In this document: positions 25,912 to 33,906 of the stretch, piece by piece
Layout: the number at the start of each line of letters is the position of its first letter
Numbering within the stretch: position 1 is the stretch's first letter
Assembly: GCF_010994095.1 (NCBI RefSeq)
Contig: NZ_WJYO01000002.1
Coordinates: 124,001 to 188,000 of the forward strand
Direction of reading: 5' to 3'
DNA from: Mumia xiangluensis
GTDB taxonomy: Bacteria > Actinomycetota > Actinomycetes > Propionibacteriales > Nocardioidaceae
Length of the DNA stretch: 64,000 bases
Position numbers and translations under genes: made by a program
The notes under the pieces: model-generated
What the model was told of the DNA's origin: nothing
Databases searched by the model: none
What the model saw: the letters and a program-made list of their open reading frames with translations, nothing else

Positions 25912-26247
25912 CGCGCCCTCCCGGAGCTCGTCCCTTCCGGGCACCCAGGTGCCCGACACGCACCAGCCTGCAGGCCACCCGTACCCGTCACGGACTCGTG
26001 GATGCCCGCGCGACGACCCGTCCCGTGCCCCGTGGCGGCACCCCCGCGTCCGTCTCGCGTCCCCGCACCGTCGCCCTCGCGTCCCGACTGGCCAGGTCGG
26101 TCGACAATGCCGGGAGGCGCGACCTCAGAACACACCTATGCTCGTGAGGTCGAAGACATGTCGCGCAGACCCGCCCGCGCCCGTCTCCGCCGTCGCGTGC
26201 CCCCCTCCGCCTCGTCAGGACGTGCCGCGGACCTAGGAGCACAGACC
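25912..26247. promoter_or_regulatory. 336-bp divergent regulatory region between the tyrosinase module and the SARP-like gene
   Basis: This is the only gene-free stretch above 300 bp. It holds a phased direct-repeat array (26045-26084) and a possible -10 (TATGCT, 26137-26142) for the plus strand. An alternative ATG at 26158 for the regulator lies inside it. I see no stable terminator hairpin. Confidence 0.55.
26045..26084. promoter_or_regulatory. Helically phased direct repeats CGCGTCC, candidate SARP operator
   Basis: CGCGTCC occurs at 26045-26051, 26056-26062 and 26078-26084. Starts are 11 and 22 bp apart, and a degenerate copy (ACCGTCG) fills the 26067-26073 slot, giving four repeats on one face of the helix. 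SARP regulators such as ActII-ORF4 and DnrI bind direct heptamers with 11- or 22-bp phasing. Confidence 0.5.
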
Positions 26248-26934
26248 GTGGCCAGCTCGAACGGATCACGTCGCGTCGGCGTCCTCGGAGGGCTCGGGAC
26301 CCGGCCCTCGGAGCGGTTGTCGGGCGCGGGGCGCCGCCTGCTCGCCTATCTCGCCGTGAAGGGGCCCCGCGCGAACCGGTTCCTCGCCGGCACCGACCTG
26401 TGGCCGGAGGTCTCCGAGGCGCGTGCGCGAGCCAACCTCCGCCGCGCACTCTGGCAGCTCCCCCGTCGATGGGTGCAGCCCGACGGCCCCGACCTCCAGC
26501 TCGATGCCTCGGTCGACCTGCTCGATGCGCGTCGCGTCGCCGACCACGCACTGGCCGCCGACCCGGTCGCTGCCGACGAGGTGGAGCTGCTGAAGCACGA
26601 CCTGCTCCCCGGCTGGTACGAACCGTGGGTCCTGGACGAGCAGGACCAGTTCCACCTGCACCGGATCCAGGCCCTCGAGGCGGTCTGCCGGACGGCATCG
26701 GACGCCGGGGCGTACCCGCTGGCCACCGGGGCCGGGCTGGCGGCCGTCTGCGCAGAGCCGCTGCGCGAGTCCGCCGTGACGGCACTGGTCCAGGCGTTGG
26801 TGCTCGAGGGGAACCGCGTGGAGGCTGCCCGGCGCTACCGCGCGTACGCTCAGCGGTTGCGCCACGAGATCGGCGCCGCGCCCGGGGACGACCTCGTCGC
26901 GCTCGTCCGCCCGTACCTCCGCCGGCGGGGGTGA
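26248..26934 (+). CDS. SARP-like regulator (winged helix plus bacterial transcriptional activator domain)
   Basis: The 228-residue protein has a short N-terminal OmpR-like winged-helix segment (VGVLGGLGTRPSERLSG, then RRLLAYLAVKG and LWPEVSEARARANLRRALWQ) and a C-terminal BTAD helical domain (LLPGWYEPWVLDEQDQFHLH, then LREHEI-like helices ending VALVRPYLRRRG). It lacks the ATPase and TPR domains of AfsR, so it matches small SARPs. GTG 26248 is preferred: AGGAG at 26235-26239 is eight bases upstream. An ATG at 26158 is possible but adds an Arg-rich non-conserved leader. It diverges from the tyrosinase operon and is its likely activator. Confidence 0.78.
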   Translation: MASSNGSRRVGVLGGLGTRPSERLSGAGRRLLAYLAVKGPRANRFLAGTDLWPEVSEARARANLRRALWQLPRRWVQPDGPDLQLDASVDLLDARRVADHALAADPVAADEVELLKHDLLPGWYEPWVLDEQDQFHLHRIQALEAVCRTASDAGAYPLATGAGLAAVCAEPLRESAVTALVQALVLEGNRVEAARRYRAYAQRLRHEIGAAPGDDLVALVRPYLRRRG

Positions 26935-26961
26935 CGGTCGGCGAAACCAGCCCGCCGGAGT

Positions 26962-26967
26962 CAGACT
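26962..26967 (+). promoter_or_regulatory. Candidate -10 CAGACT, leaderless start of the sugar dehydrogenase
   Basis: CAGACT is followed by six bases (GGGGCG) and ATG 26974. The GGGG could alternatively serve as a weak, very close ribosome site. Confidence 0.45.
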
Positions 26968-26973
26968 GGGGCG

Positions 26974-28167
26974 ATGGCCACACGTCGAGCGACCGCTGCC
27001 GGTGCCGCCCTCCTCTGCTCCGCGCTCATGCTTCCGGACGGTGCCGCCGGAGCGAGCGCCTCCGTCACCGCCGCCACCGCGACCGCCCCCGCCGAGCGTG
27101 CCGCCCCCGCCAGCGTCGTACGGGCCGCCCCGCTGCGGTCCACCACCGTCCTCACCGACCTCGACCACCCGTGGGACATCGCATTCATCTCGTCGTCGCA
27201 GTTCCTCTTCACCCAGCGCGACCGCCGTACGATCTCGCTCGGCACCGTGACCGGCGGGAAGCGCGTGGTCGGGCGCGCGGCCGGCATCTGGGCCGGTGGC
27301 GAGACCGGGTTGATGGCGCTCGAGCTCGCCCCGGACTTCGCACGGACCCGAAACTTCTACACCTGCCACGGCTACCGCTCCGGTGCCACGAAGGACGTCC
27401 GCGTCGCCCGCTGGCGGCTCAACGCCGCGCGGACGAAGGCGCGCCTCGTCAAGACGATCGTGCGCGGACTGCCCTCGACCAGCGGACGCCACGGCGGCTG
27501 CGCGCTCGTGTTCGGCAGCAGCGGTGCACTCTTCATCGGCACCGGCGACGCAGCCGTCGGCCGCAACCCGCAGCGCCTGCGCTCCGGCGGCGGCAAGGTC
27601 CTCCGCGTGAACGCCCGTACCGGACGCGGCCTGAAGGCGAACCCGTACGCGGGCTCCCGGTACGCGATGAAGCGGCGCGTGTACACCTACGGGCACCGCA
27701 ACGTGCAAGGTCTCGCTCGGCGCGGCAGCCAGATCTGGTCGGTCGAGCAGGGCTCGTACCGCGATGACGAGGTCAACCTGCTGCGTCGCACGGGCAACTA
27801 CGGCTGGAACCCGGTGCCCGGCTACAACGAGTCGGTGCCGATGACCGACCACGGGCTCCCCGGCAAGCAGCGGGCGGCCCGCTGGCGCTCGGGCGACTCG
27901 ACGCTCGCGACGACCGGCGCAGCCTGGCTGCGCGGCTCGATCTGGGGCAAGCGGTCCGGCCGCGTGCTCGCGGTCACCACGTTGAAGGCCGAGCACCTCC
28001 GTCTGCTCCGGTTCACCAAGAAGGGACGGCTGACCGGACAGTCGGTGCAGCTGCAGGGCCGGTACGGCCGGCTGCGCGCGGTCACGGTCGCACCCGGTGG
28101 CGCGCTGTACGTGTCGACGTCCAACGGCGGCGGCACCGACCGCATCGTGCGGGTGCTGCCCGGCTGA
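26974..28167 (+). CDS. PQQ-dependent sugar dehydrogenase-like secreted protein (GSDH family)
   Basis: The 397-residue protein has an N-terminal signal (ATAAGAALLCSALMLPDGAA) and then a six-bladed beta-propeller of the glucose/sorbosone dehydrogenase type: LDHPWDIAFISSSQFLFTQR, GGETGLMALELAPDF, HGGCALVFGSSGALFIGTGD, YGHRNVQGLA, VEQGSYRDDEVNLL, NYGWNPVPGYNES, and TGAAWLRGSIW. The conserved H in GRHGG and R in YGHRNVQG are in the places that bind PQQ and substrate in homologues. It would oxidise an extracytoplasmic sugar using PQQ; many actinobacterial members lack a known substrate. The start is supported by a -10 six bases upstream. Confidence 0.83.
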   Translation: MATRRATAAGAALLCSALMLPDGAAGASASVTAATATAPAERAAPASVVRAAPLRSTTVLTDLDHPWDIAFISSSQFLFTQRDRRTISLGTVTGGKRVVGRAAGIWAGGETGLMALELAPDFARTRNFYTCHGYRSGATKDVRVARWRLNAARTKARLVKTIVRGLPSTSGRHGGCALVFGSSGALFIGTGDAAVGRNPQRLRSGGGKVLRVNARTGRGLKANPYAGSRYAMKRRVYTYGHRNVQGLARRGSQIWSVEQGSYRDDEVNLLRRTGNYGWNPVPGYNESVPMTDHGLPGKQRAARWRSGDSTLATTGAAWLRGSIWGKRSGRVLAVTTLKAEHLRLLRFTKKGRLTGQSVQLQGRYGRLRAVTVAPGGALYVSTSNGGGTDRIVRVLPG

Positions 28168-28179
28168 GCGCGCGCACGA

Positions 28180-29106
28180 TCACGGTCCGGGCCGGACCGC
28201 CCGCCTCAGGTCCGGCTCGAGGTAGATCACCTGTGCGATCGGCACGGCCGCTCTGATCCGTGCCTCGGCGCCGTCGATGGCGGCAGCGATCTCGGCGGCG
28301 CTCTCGGTCGCGTCGACCTCGATCTTCGCGGCGACGAGCAGCTCCTCCGGACCGAGGTGCAGCGTCCGCAGGTGGATGACCGACGGCACCCCCGGACCGA
28401 CGATCGCAGCCCGGATCGCGTCCACGTCCCTGCGGGTGGCCGACTCCCCCAGCAGCAGCGACTTCGTCTCGACGGCCAGCACCACGGCGATCGAGACGAG
28501 CAGCAGGCCGATCCCGGCGGTGCCGGCGGCGTCCCACCGGCCGTCGTCGGTGACCAGCGTCAGGCTGACCCCGAACAGCGCGAGCAGGAGGCCGATGAGC
28601 GCGCCGAAGTCCTCCAGCAGCACCACCGGGAGCTCCGGCGACTTCGCGTTCCGGACGAACGACACCCACGACTCCCCACCGCGTACGGCGTTCGACTCGT
28701 GGATCGCGGTCCGGAAGGAGTAGCCCTCCATCGCCATCGCGGCGAGCAGGACCGCGATCGGCACCCACTGCCAAGAGTCGATCGGCTCGGGGTGCTCCCA
28801 CTTGTGCCACGCCTCGTACAGCGCGAACAGACCACCCACGCTGAACAGGACGATCGACACGATGAAGGCGTAGATGTAGCGCTCCCGCCCGTACCCGAAC
28901 GGGTGCCGCTCGTCGGCCTCTCTCCGGGCCCGCCGGCCTCCGAGCAGCAGCAACGCCTGGTTCCCAGAGTCCGCCACCGAGTGCACCGCCTCGGCGAGCA
29001 TCGAGGACGCGCCGGTGAGGAGGAACGCGAGGAACTTCGTGAGCGCGATGCCGAGGTTCGCCGACAGCGCCGCGATGATCGCCCTGTTGCCGCCGTGTGC
29101 GGACAC
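28180..29106 (-). CDS. Cation diffusion facilitator (CDF) transporter, ZNT9-like branch
   Basis: The 308-residue protein has about six transmembrane helices and a cytoplasmic C-terminal domain. Metal-site motifs are MLAEAVHSVADSGNQ in TM2 (H-x3-D) and VVLLEDFGALIGLLLA in TM5, where the usual HxxxD is E-D-x-x-A as in SLC30A9-type members. A HPFGYGRERY loop follows TM2, as in the family. Such proteins export divalent metals by proton antiport; members with this altered TM5 have less certain specificity. GTG 29106 follows a GAGGAGG site. It converges on the sugar dehydrogenase with a small hairpin between. Confidence 0.87.
   Translation of the reverse strand: MSAHGGNRAIIAALSANLGIALTKFLAFLLTGASSMLAEAVHSVADSGNQALLLLGGRRARREADERHPFGYGRERYIYAFIVSIVLFSVGGLFALYEAWHKWEHPEPIDSWQWVPIAVLLAAMAMEGYSFRTAIHESNAVRGGESWVSFVRNAKSPELPVVLLEDFGALIGLLLALFGVSLTLVTDDGRWDAAGTAGIGLLLVSIAVVLAVETKSLLLGESATRRDVDAIRAAIVGPGVPSVIHLRTLHLGPEELLVAAKIEVDATESAAEIAAAIDGAEARIRAAVPIAQVIYLEPDLRRAVRPGP
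28183..28199. terminator. Short GC hairpin between convergent genes
   Basis: CGGTCC-(5)-GGACCG, a perfect 6-bp stem overlapping the 5' side of the CDF gene's 3' flank. There is no T-run; it is a weak candidate. Confidence 0.4.
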
Positions 29107-29216
29107 CCAGCCTCCTCACGTCCCCGTCGTCACTTCGTACGTCACCACCTCGCCGGGGCGCAACTCGCTGTTACGCTCCGGGATGACCCCGGACACACGC
29201 ACGACCAGGAGCAACC

Positions 29217-30626
29217 GTGTCGCACTCCGACCGCGTCCACGCCTTCCGTGACGACATTCTCGGCGACCTCGACGCAACCGGCATCGCGGAGCTGATCGCC
29301 ACCAAGCAGGTCAAGCCCCGGGAGGTGACCGAGGCGGCGCTCGCCCGCGTCGAGGCGGTCTCCGGCCTCGATGCGGTCGAGCACCTGGACGCGTCCCGAG
29401 CCCTCGAGGCGTCCGACCGCGACGCGACCGGCGCGTTCGCCGGCGTCCCGACGTTCGTCAAGGACAACGTCGACGTCACCGGCTGGCCGACCGGCAACGG
29501 CTCCGAGGCGTACACGCCTCGCCTGGCACGGACCGACAGCGACGTCGTCCGCATGTGGTCCGAGCAGGGGCTGACCTTCCTCGGCAAGTCGAGGCTCCCG
29601 GAGTTCGGCTTCAGCGCGGCGACCGAGTTCATGACCCGGCCACCGGTCCGCAACCCGTGGAACCCTGCCTACTCGCCGGGCGCGTCGTCCGGTGGGTCTG
29701 CGGCGCTGGTCGCGGCAGGCGCGGTCCCGATCGCGCACGCCAACGACGGCGGCGGGTCGATCCGCATCCCCGCCGCGGCCTGCGGCCTGGTCGGCCTCAA
29801 GCCGACACGGGGACGAGTCGTCCCCGACAAGCTCGACACCACGATGCCGGTGAAGATCATCGGCCAGGGCGTCGTCACCCGGTCCGTCCGCGACACCGCC
29901 CGCTTCTTCGCGGCCGCCGAGCAGACGTACCGCAACCCCCGGCTCCCGGCCGTCCGCCTCGTCGAGCGCGCCGGGTCCGCGCGTCTGCGCGTCGGCGTCC
30001 TGTACGACTCGGTCACCTCCGAGACCGACCGCGACACCCGCCTGGCGACCACGGCGACCGCCGAGCTCCTCGCCGACCTCGGCCACCGCGTCGAGGAGAT
30101 CCCGCTGCCGATCACCCAGCAGTTCGCCGACGACTTCTCGCTCTACTGGGGCTTCCTGGCCTGGTACCTCGCGACCACGGGCAAGCGCACGCTCGGTCCC
30201 GACTTCGACGTGGCCCGCGCCGACAACCTCACGCGTGGCCTCGCCGACGCGTTCCGGCGCGGGATGCACCGGTTCCCCGCGGCGCTCTACCGTCTGCGCC
30301 GTACGGAGCGCACCTACCGTGCGATGTTCACGACATACGACGTCGTGCTCTCGCCCGTGCTCACCCACACCACCCCGAAGCTCGGCTACCTCTCGCCGAC
30401 GCTCGACTACGACCGCCTGTTCGCACGCCTCCAGGCGTACGTCGGCTTCACACCTCTCAACAACGTGACCGGCGGTCCTGCGATCTCGTTGCCGCTCGGA
30501 CAGACCCGTACGGGGCTGCCGCTGGCGTCGCACCTGTCCGCCGACCACGGCGACGAGCGCACGCTGCTCGAGCTCGCGTACGAGCTGGAGGAAGCCCGCC
30601 CGTTCGCACGCATCCAGGACACGTGA
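29217..30626 (+). CDS. Amidase signature-family hydrolase
   Basis: The 469-residue enzyme carries the Ser-cisSer-Lys triad region: Lys in FAGVPTFVKDNVDVTG near 82, the cis-Ser in SPGASSGGSAALVAAG near 160 and the nucleophile in NDGGGSIRIPAAACGLVGLK near 180. The C-terminal substrate side contains PLNNVTGGPAISLPLG, typical of the family. It would hydrolyse an amide bond; the substrate is not predictable, and GatA is unlikely because gatB/C are absent. GTG 29217 has AGGAG at 29208-29212. The GTG lies 110 bp from the divergent CDF start. Confidence 0.88.
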   Translation: MSHSDRVHAFRDDILGDLDATGIAELIATKQVKPREVTEAALARVEAVSGLDAVEHLDASRALEASDRDATGAFAGVPTFVKDNVDVTGWPTGNGSEAYTPRLARTDSDVVRMWSEQGLTFLGKSRLPEFGFSAATEFMTRPPVRNPWNPAYSPGASSGGSAALVAAGAVPIAHANDGGGSIRIPAAACGLVGLKPTRGRVVPDKLDTTMPVKIIGQGVVTRSVRDTARFFAAAEQTYRNPRLPAVRLVERAGSARLRVGVLYDSVTSETDRDTRLATTATAELLADLGHRVEEIPLPITQQFADDFSLYWGFLAWYLATTGKRTLGPDFDVARADNLTRGLADAFRRGMHRFPAALYRLRRTERTYRAMFTTYDVVLSPVLTHTTPKLGYLSPTLDYDRLFARLQAYVGFTPLNNVTGGPAISLPLGQTRTGLPLASHLSADHGDERTLLELAYELEEARPFARIQDT

Positions 30627-30658
30627 GTCGCTGCCCTGACCCCGGGCCCGACTGGGCC

Positions 30659-30664
30659 TAGGTT
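30659..30664 (+). promoter_or_regulatory. Candidate -10 TAGGTT, leaderless start of the M15 peptidase
   Basis: TAGGTT, six bases (GGGGAG), then GTG 30671. A TGACCC at 30637-30642 is 16 bp upstream and could be a -35. Confidence 0.55.
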
Positions 30665-30670
30665 GGGGAG

Positions 30671-32020
30671 GTGACCCCTGGCCGCGTCCTCCTCTCCCTG
30701 CTCGGGCTCCTCCTCGTCGGCAGCCTGCTGGTCGCGTCACCCGCGTCGGCAGCGCCACCCGACCTCGTGGTGAGCGCCCCGGCAACCGCGTACGCCGGCA
30801 CGACCGTCACGATCTCAGGCACCACCTCCGACACCGGCGCGCCGATCCGGCTGGACCGTCGCGACCGGGTGGGCACCTGGGTCCAGGTCGCGACGACCGC
30901 ACCTGCTGCGGACGGGTCGTTCGCCCTGCGCGTCACGGCCGACCCCGGCACGCAGCGGTTCCGCGTCGTCCAGGCCACCGGCGGCGGCACCGCGGTCCGC
31001 GAGCTCGCGGTCACGGGGAACGCCGCACCGTCGCGGGTAGCCCTGGGTGGCGCCACCCGCGTCGCCGACGGGAACACCGCGACCCTGCAGGTCCGGTGGA
31101 CGACCAGCGACGGGCGACCGGTGACCGGCACCACGCAGCTGTGGGCGCGGCGACGCAGCTCGACGACGTGGGAGCACCGCTCGACGTTCACCGTCCGTGC
31201 CGGCGCTGCCGCCGTACGCGTCCGCCCGCGTGTGGACGTCGTCTACCGGGTCCGCGTCGGTGCGACGCCGTACGCCCGCACCGCTTGGTCGGCGACGCGC
31301 ACGATCGACAACATTCCGCCGGGCTACGTGTTCCGACGCCCCGCCAAGGCGCCCGCTCCGCGCATCAGGCTCCGCGCGCAGCCTCGCGCGACGAAGGCCG
31401 GGGCAGCAGTGACGGTCAGCCGCATCTCCGACTCGGTGTGGCGCTCGATGACCGGACGCACGTGGCACCGTGGCTGCCCGGTCGGCCGGTCGTCGCTGCG
31501 GCTCGTGCGCACGAACTACTACGCGTACGACGGCTACCGCCGTCGCGGCGAGATCGTCGTCCACAAGAGCGTCGCGAAGGCCACGAAGCGTGTCTTCCAG
31601 GACCTGCACGCGGCGAAGGCGCCGATCCGCTCGCTCTACCGGGTCGACCGGTTCGGCTGGTCCCGTCGGCTCCGCGGCGGCAACGACCTGAAGTCGATGG
31701 CCGCCGGCAACTCGTCCGGGTTCAACTGCCGCGGCGTCGTCGGGCGGCCGTCGACCCGCAGTCCGCACAGCACCGGCCGCAGCCTCGACATCAACCCGTG
31801 GGAGAACCCGTACCGGTCCGCCTGGGGCATCCTCCCCAACCGGACCTGGGACGCCCGGCGGTCCCCGTCACGCGTCGTCTACCGCAGCCGCAGCCACACG
31901 GTGGTGCGCATCATGGCGCGCCACGGGTTCTGGTGGATGGGTCGCTCCGACTGGCAGCACTTCCAGTACTCCGGCCGGGGAGCCCGGACGCTCCCGCCGC
32001 CGGCGACGTTCCTGGACTAG
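30671..32020 (+). CDS. Secreted M15-family peptidase with N-terminal Ig-like repeats
   Basis: The 449-residue protein has a Sec signal (LLSLLGLLLVGSLLVASPASA) followed by two beta-sandwich-like segments (about 30-115 and 118-215) resembling bacterial surface Ig domains. The C-terminal domain is a D-Ala-D-Ala carboxypeptidase/VanY-type (M15) peptidase: NCRGVVGRPSTRSPHSTGRS with LDINPWENP supplying the SxHxxGxAxD-like zinc ligands, and WWMGRSDWQHFQY supplying the last His. It should trim peptidoglycan peptides outside the cell. The start is a GTG with a -10 six bases upstream and no separate ribosome site. Confidence 0.86.
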   Translation: MTPGRVLLSLLGLLLVGSLLVASPASAAPPDLVVSAPATAYAGTTVTISGTTSDTGAPIRLDRRDRVGTWVQVATTAPAADGSFALRVTADPGTQRFRVVQATGGGTAVRELAVTGNAAPSRVALGGATRVADGNTATLQVRWTTSDGRPVTGTTQLWARRRSSTTWEHRSTFTVRAGAAAVRVRPRVDVVYRVRVGATPYARTAWSATRTIDNIPPGYVFRRPAKAPAPRIRLRAQPRATKAGAAVTVSRISDSVWRSMTGRTWHRGCPVGRSSLRLVRTNYYAYDGYRRRGEIVVHKSVAKATKRVFQDLHAAKAPIRSLYRVDRFGWSRRLRGGNDLKSMAAGNSSGFNCRGVVGRPSTRSPHSTGRSLDINPWENPYRSAWGILPNRTWDARRSPSRVVYRSRSHTVVRIMARHGFWWMGRSDWQHFQYSGRGARTLPPPATFLD

Positions 32021-32065
32021 TGGCCGCGGGCAGGGTTCACCAGCGATCGCCCTCCGATGGTGGAT

Positions 32066-32506
32066 TCATTGCGGTTCGGCCAGTGCGTCCCGCACGGCTG
32101 AGACTTCGCGCAGGTATTCGGCGTGCTCCGCTGCGGAGCGCCACAACGCCTTCTTACGCTTCCACCGCTGCTGTGCGTGCGGAAGGCAGACAAGCCTGAC
32201 GACCTCGCGCGCGGACGAGACGAGGTGCGGGTCGGCGTCTAGCAATGCCGGTTCCCAGTCTTGCGGCCCGTACACGTCCATCTCCGCCAGCTCGAGGTCC
32301 GTTCCGAGGGAGAGTGCGACAAGCGCCGCAGCCGCCACCGCGACGAGAACATCGCCCCGATCCGCCTTCGTGGGATCGTTGAGAACGGTGTCGATCGCCT
32401 GAGCGAGGACGCTTCGCACCTCGCGGGCCGTCTCCGCGTCATCGACCTCGAAGGCGAGGTCGGCGGCGTCGTCGTTCCCGAACACACCCATAGCCCAAAC
32501 ACCCAT
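32066..32506 (-). CDS. DUF4259 domain protein
   Basis: The 146-residue protein begins MGVWAMGVFGNDDAADLAFE, the DUF4259 signature (a GxWGxGxFxNDDAADW-like head), followed by a helical body with ALVALSLG and RWKRKKALWRSAAEHAEYLR. Function of the family is unknown; members are common in actinobacteria and some lie in polymorphic-toxin immunity contexts. ATG 32506 starts four bases after the stop of the upstream LRR-DUF4259 gene, so the two are co-transcribed. Codon use looks slightly less GC-biased than the neighbours. Confidence 0.8.
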   Translation of the reverse strand: MGVWAMGVFGNDDAADLAFEVDDAETAREVRSVLAQAIDTVLNDPTKADRGDVLVAVAAAALVALSLGTDLELAEMDVYGPQDWEPALLDADPHLVSSAREVVRLVCLPHAQQRWKRKKALWRSAAEHAEYLREVSAVRDALAEPQ

Positions 32507-32509
32507 GGC

Positions 32510-33751
32510 TCAGGACCCGCTTCCTGCCAGTGCACGCTCCAACGCGGTTCGCGACGACTCCAGCGCCTCGATCACGTCGAAGCAGTCGGTCGGGTCCTCT
32601 AGGAGGTTCGCCCACGCTTCGGGATCGCTGGCCTCGGCGACGTCCGCGATCACCCGGTGCGCGCGAGTGATCAGCTCGCGCGAGGGTGCCCACGAACCCG
32701 GCCCCCAACGCGACGGCCCCGTGTATGTCAGCTCTAGGGGCGTACCGAATGCGCCATTCAGCGTGGGCGGTTCCTCGAAGACTGCTCCGAGCGCCGCGGC
32801 CACGACCGCTGCCGCGGCGATGCTCGCCCGGACTGTGTCACGCTCGGCGCCGACGAGCTCGATTCGTGCCAGGGCCGGGTCCACGATGGCCGCCACGTCG
32901 CCTGGAGTGGCGGCCCGTTCGACCCGTTCGACCACCTCCATGGCGGCCGCACTACCGAACGGACCGAAGCTCCAGAAGCTCTCCAGCGGCTCACCGTCGA
33001 ACCAGTCGTCGGGCAGCGGGAAGGCGCGATCCACCGCCTCACGATCAATGTTCGTTCGACCCATGACGAGGAACCGGTCGGCGTCGACCTGCGTCGCCAG
33101 CTCCGGCTCGTCCACCTGCGGGCAGTCGTCGAAGGACACCATCTCGAGGCGATGAGCGCGATCAACCAGGTGACGGAGCCCACGCAGGTGCCCGACTCGC
33201 CACACCTCGAGCGTCTTCAGATCGACAGCCCGTTCGATCCACCCGAAGTCGAACTCCGGCATGCGGTAGAGCTGGATCGCCGTCAGCGAACCGAGCGGCA
33301 TCGACGCCGGCATGCCGGCGATGCCCTTCGACGCGCGCCAGATGTGCAGTCGCTCCAGCGGAGCCCGGACGAGGTCGAGGTCGTGCTCGGTCGCGTGCTG
33401 CAGTTCGAGCGTTCGAAGGTGGGGATTCGCCAGCGCCGAGACGACGTGGTGACCGCTTTGCCGCGGTGACGGCAGCACGAAACGCTGGAGCCTGTGCAAC
33501 CCCGCGAGGTCAAGCTCCGCGGTGGGAACCGCGCCCGCGAGATCCAGCACCTCCAAATGGTCGGCGGCCTCCAGTACCGAGAAGTCGGCCCGCACCTTGC
33601 TGCCCTCGGGAACCTCGATCACCTCAAGCTGCCTAATGACCGGAGCCAGGAAGTCCAGCGAGCGCACGCCTCGGGGCAGTGTCAGAACCTCCACCCCGCG
33701 GACCTCGCTCAAGTCCTCCGCGGAGGGCAACTCACCACGGATGGTCAGCAT
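32510..33751 (-). CDS. Leucine-rich-repeat-like protein fused to a DUF4259-like C-terminus
   Basis: From ATG 33751 the protein is 413 residues; AAGGCG six bases upstream supports this start, but ATG 33766 and GTG 33775 are in frame. Residues about 10-240 contain irregular leucine-rich repeats (LEVIEVPEGSKV, LEVLDLAGAV, LQRFVLPSP, LRTLELQHA, LERLHIWRAS, LKTLEVWRVG, LEMVSFDDCP) spaced by about 20-27 residues. The C-terminal ~170 residues start FWSFGPFGSAAAMEVVE and align in outline with the neighbouring DUF4259 protein (head, Ala-rich helix, final A-helices). It may recognise a partner through the LRR face. Function unknown. Confidence 0.65.
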   Translation of the reverse strand: MLTIRGELPSAEDLSEVRGVEVLTLPRGVRSLDFLAPVIRQLEVIEVPEGSKVRADFSVLEAADHLEVLDLAGAVPTAELDLAGLHRLQRFVLPSPRQSGHHVVSALANPHLRTLELQHATEHDLDLVRAPLERLHIWRASKGIAGMPASMPLGSLTAIQLYRMPEFDFGWIERAVDLKTLEVWRVGHLRGLRHLVDRAHRLEMVSFDDCPQVDEPELATQVDADRFLVMGRTNIDREAVDRAFPLPDDWFDGEPLESFWSFGPFGSAAAMEVVERVERAATPGDVAAIVDPALARIELVGAERDTVRASIAAAAVVAAALGAVFEEPPTLNGAFGTPLELTYTGPSRWGPGSWAPSRELITRAHRVIADVAEASDPEAWANLLEDPTDCFDVIEALESSRTALERALAGSGS

Positions 33752-33906
33752 CGCATCGCCTTGCATCGAAACCACGTCCGATCCTCCCCATCACGCCTTC
33801 GGTGCTCGCTACGCGGGTAGGCGCCTGTACGTCACGTCAACCTGGCGTTGATCGTATTGTCGGGCCTCTGCGTAACCACCGGGAGATCTGAGCCCCTACG
33901 GCGCGC

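Noticed and set aside
26158-26247. Longer SARP-like protein starting at ATG 26158
   Set aside because: The extra 30 residues are Arg/Pro-rich and unlike the winged-helix start, while GTG 26248 has a well-spaced AGGAG.
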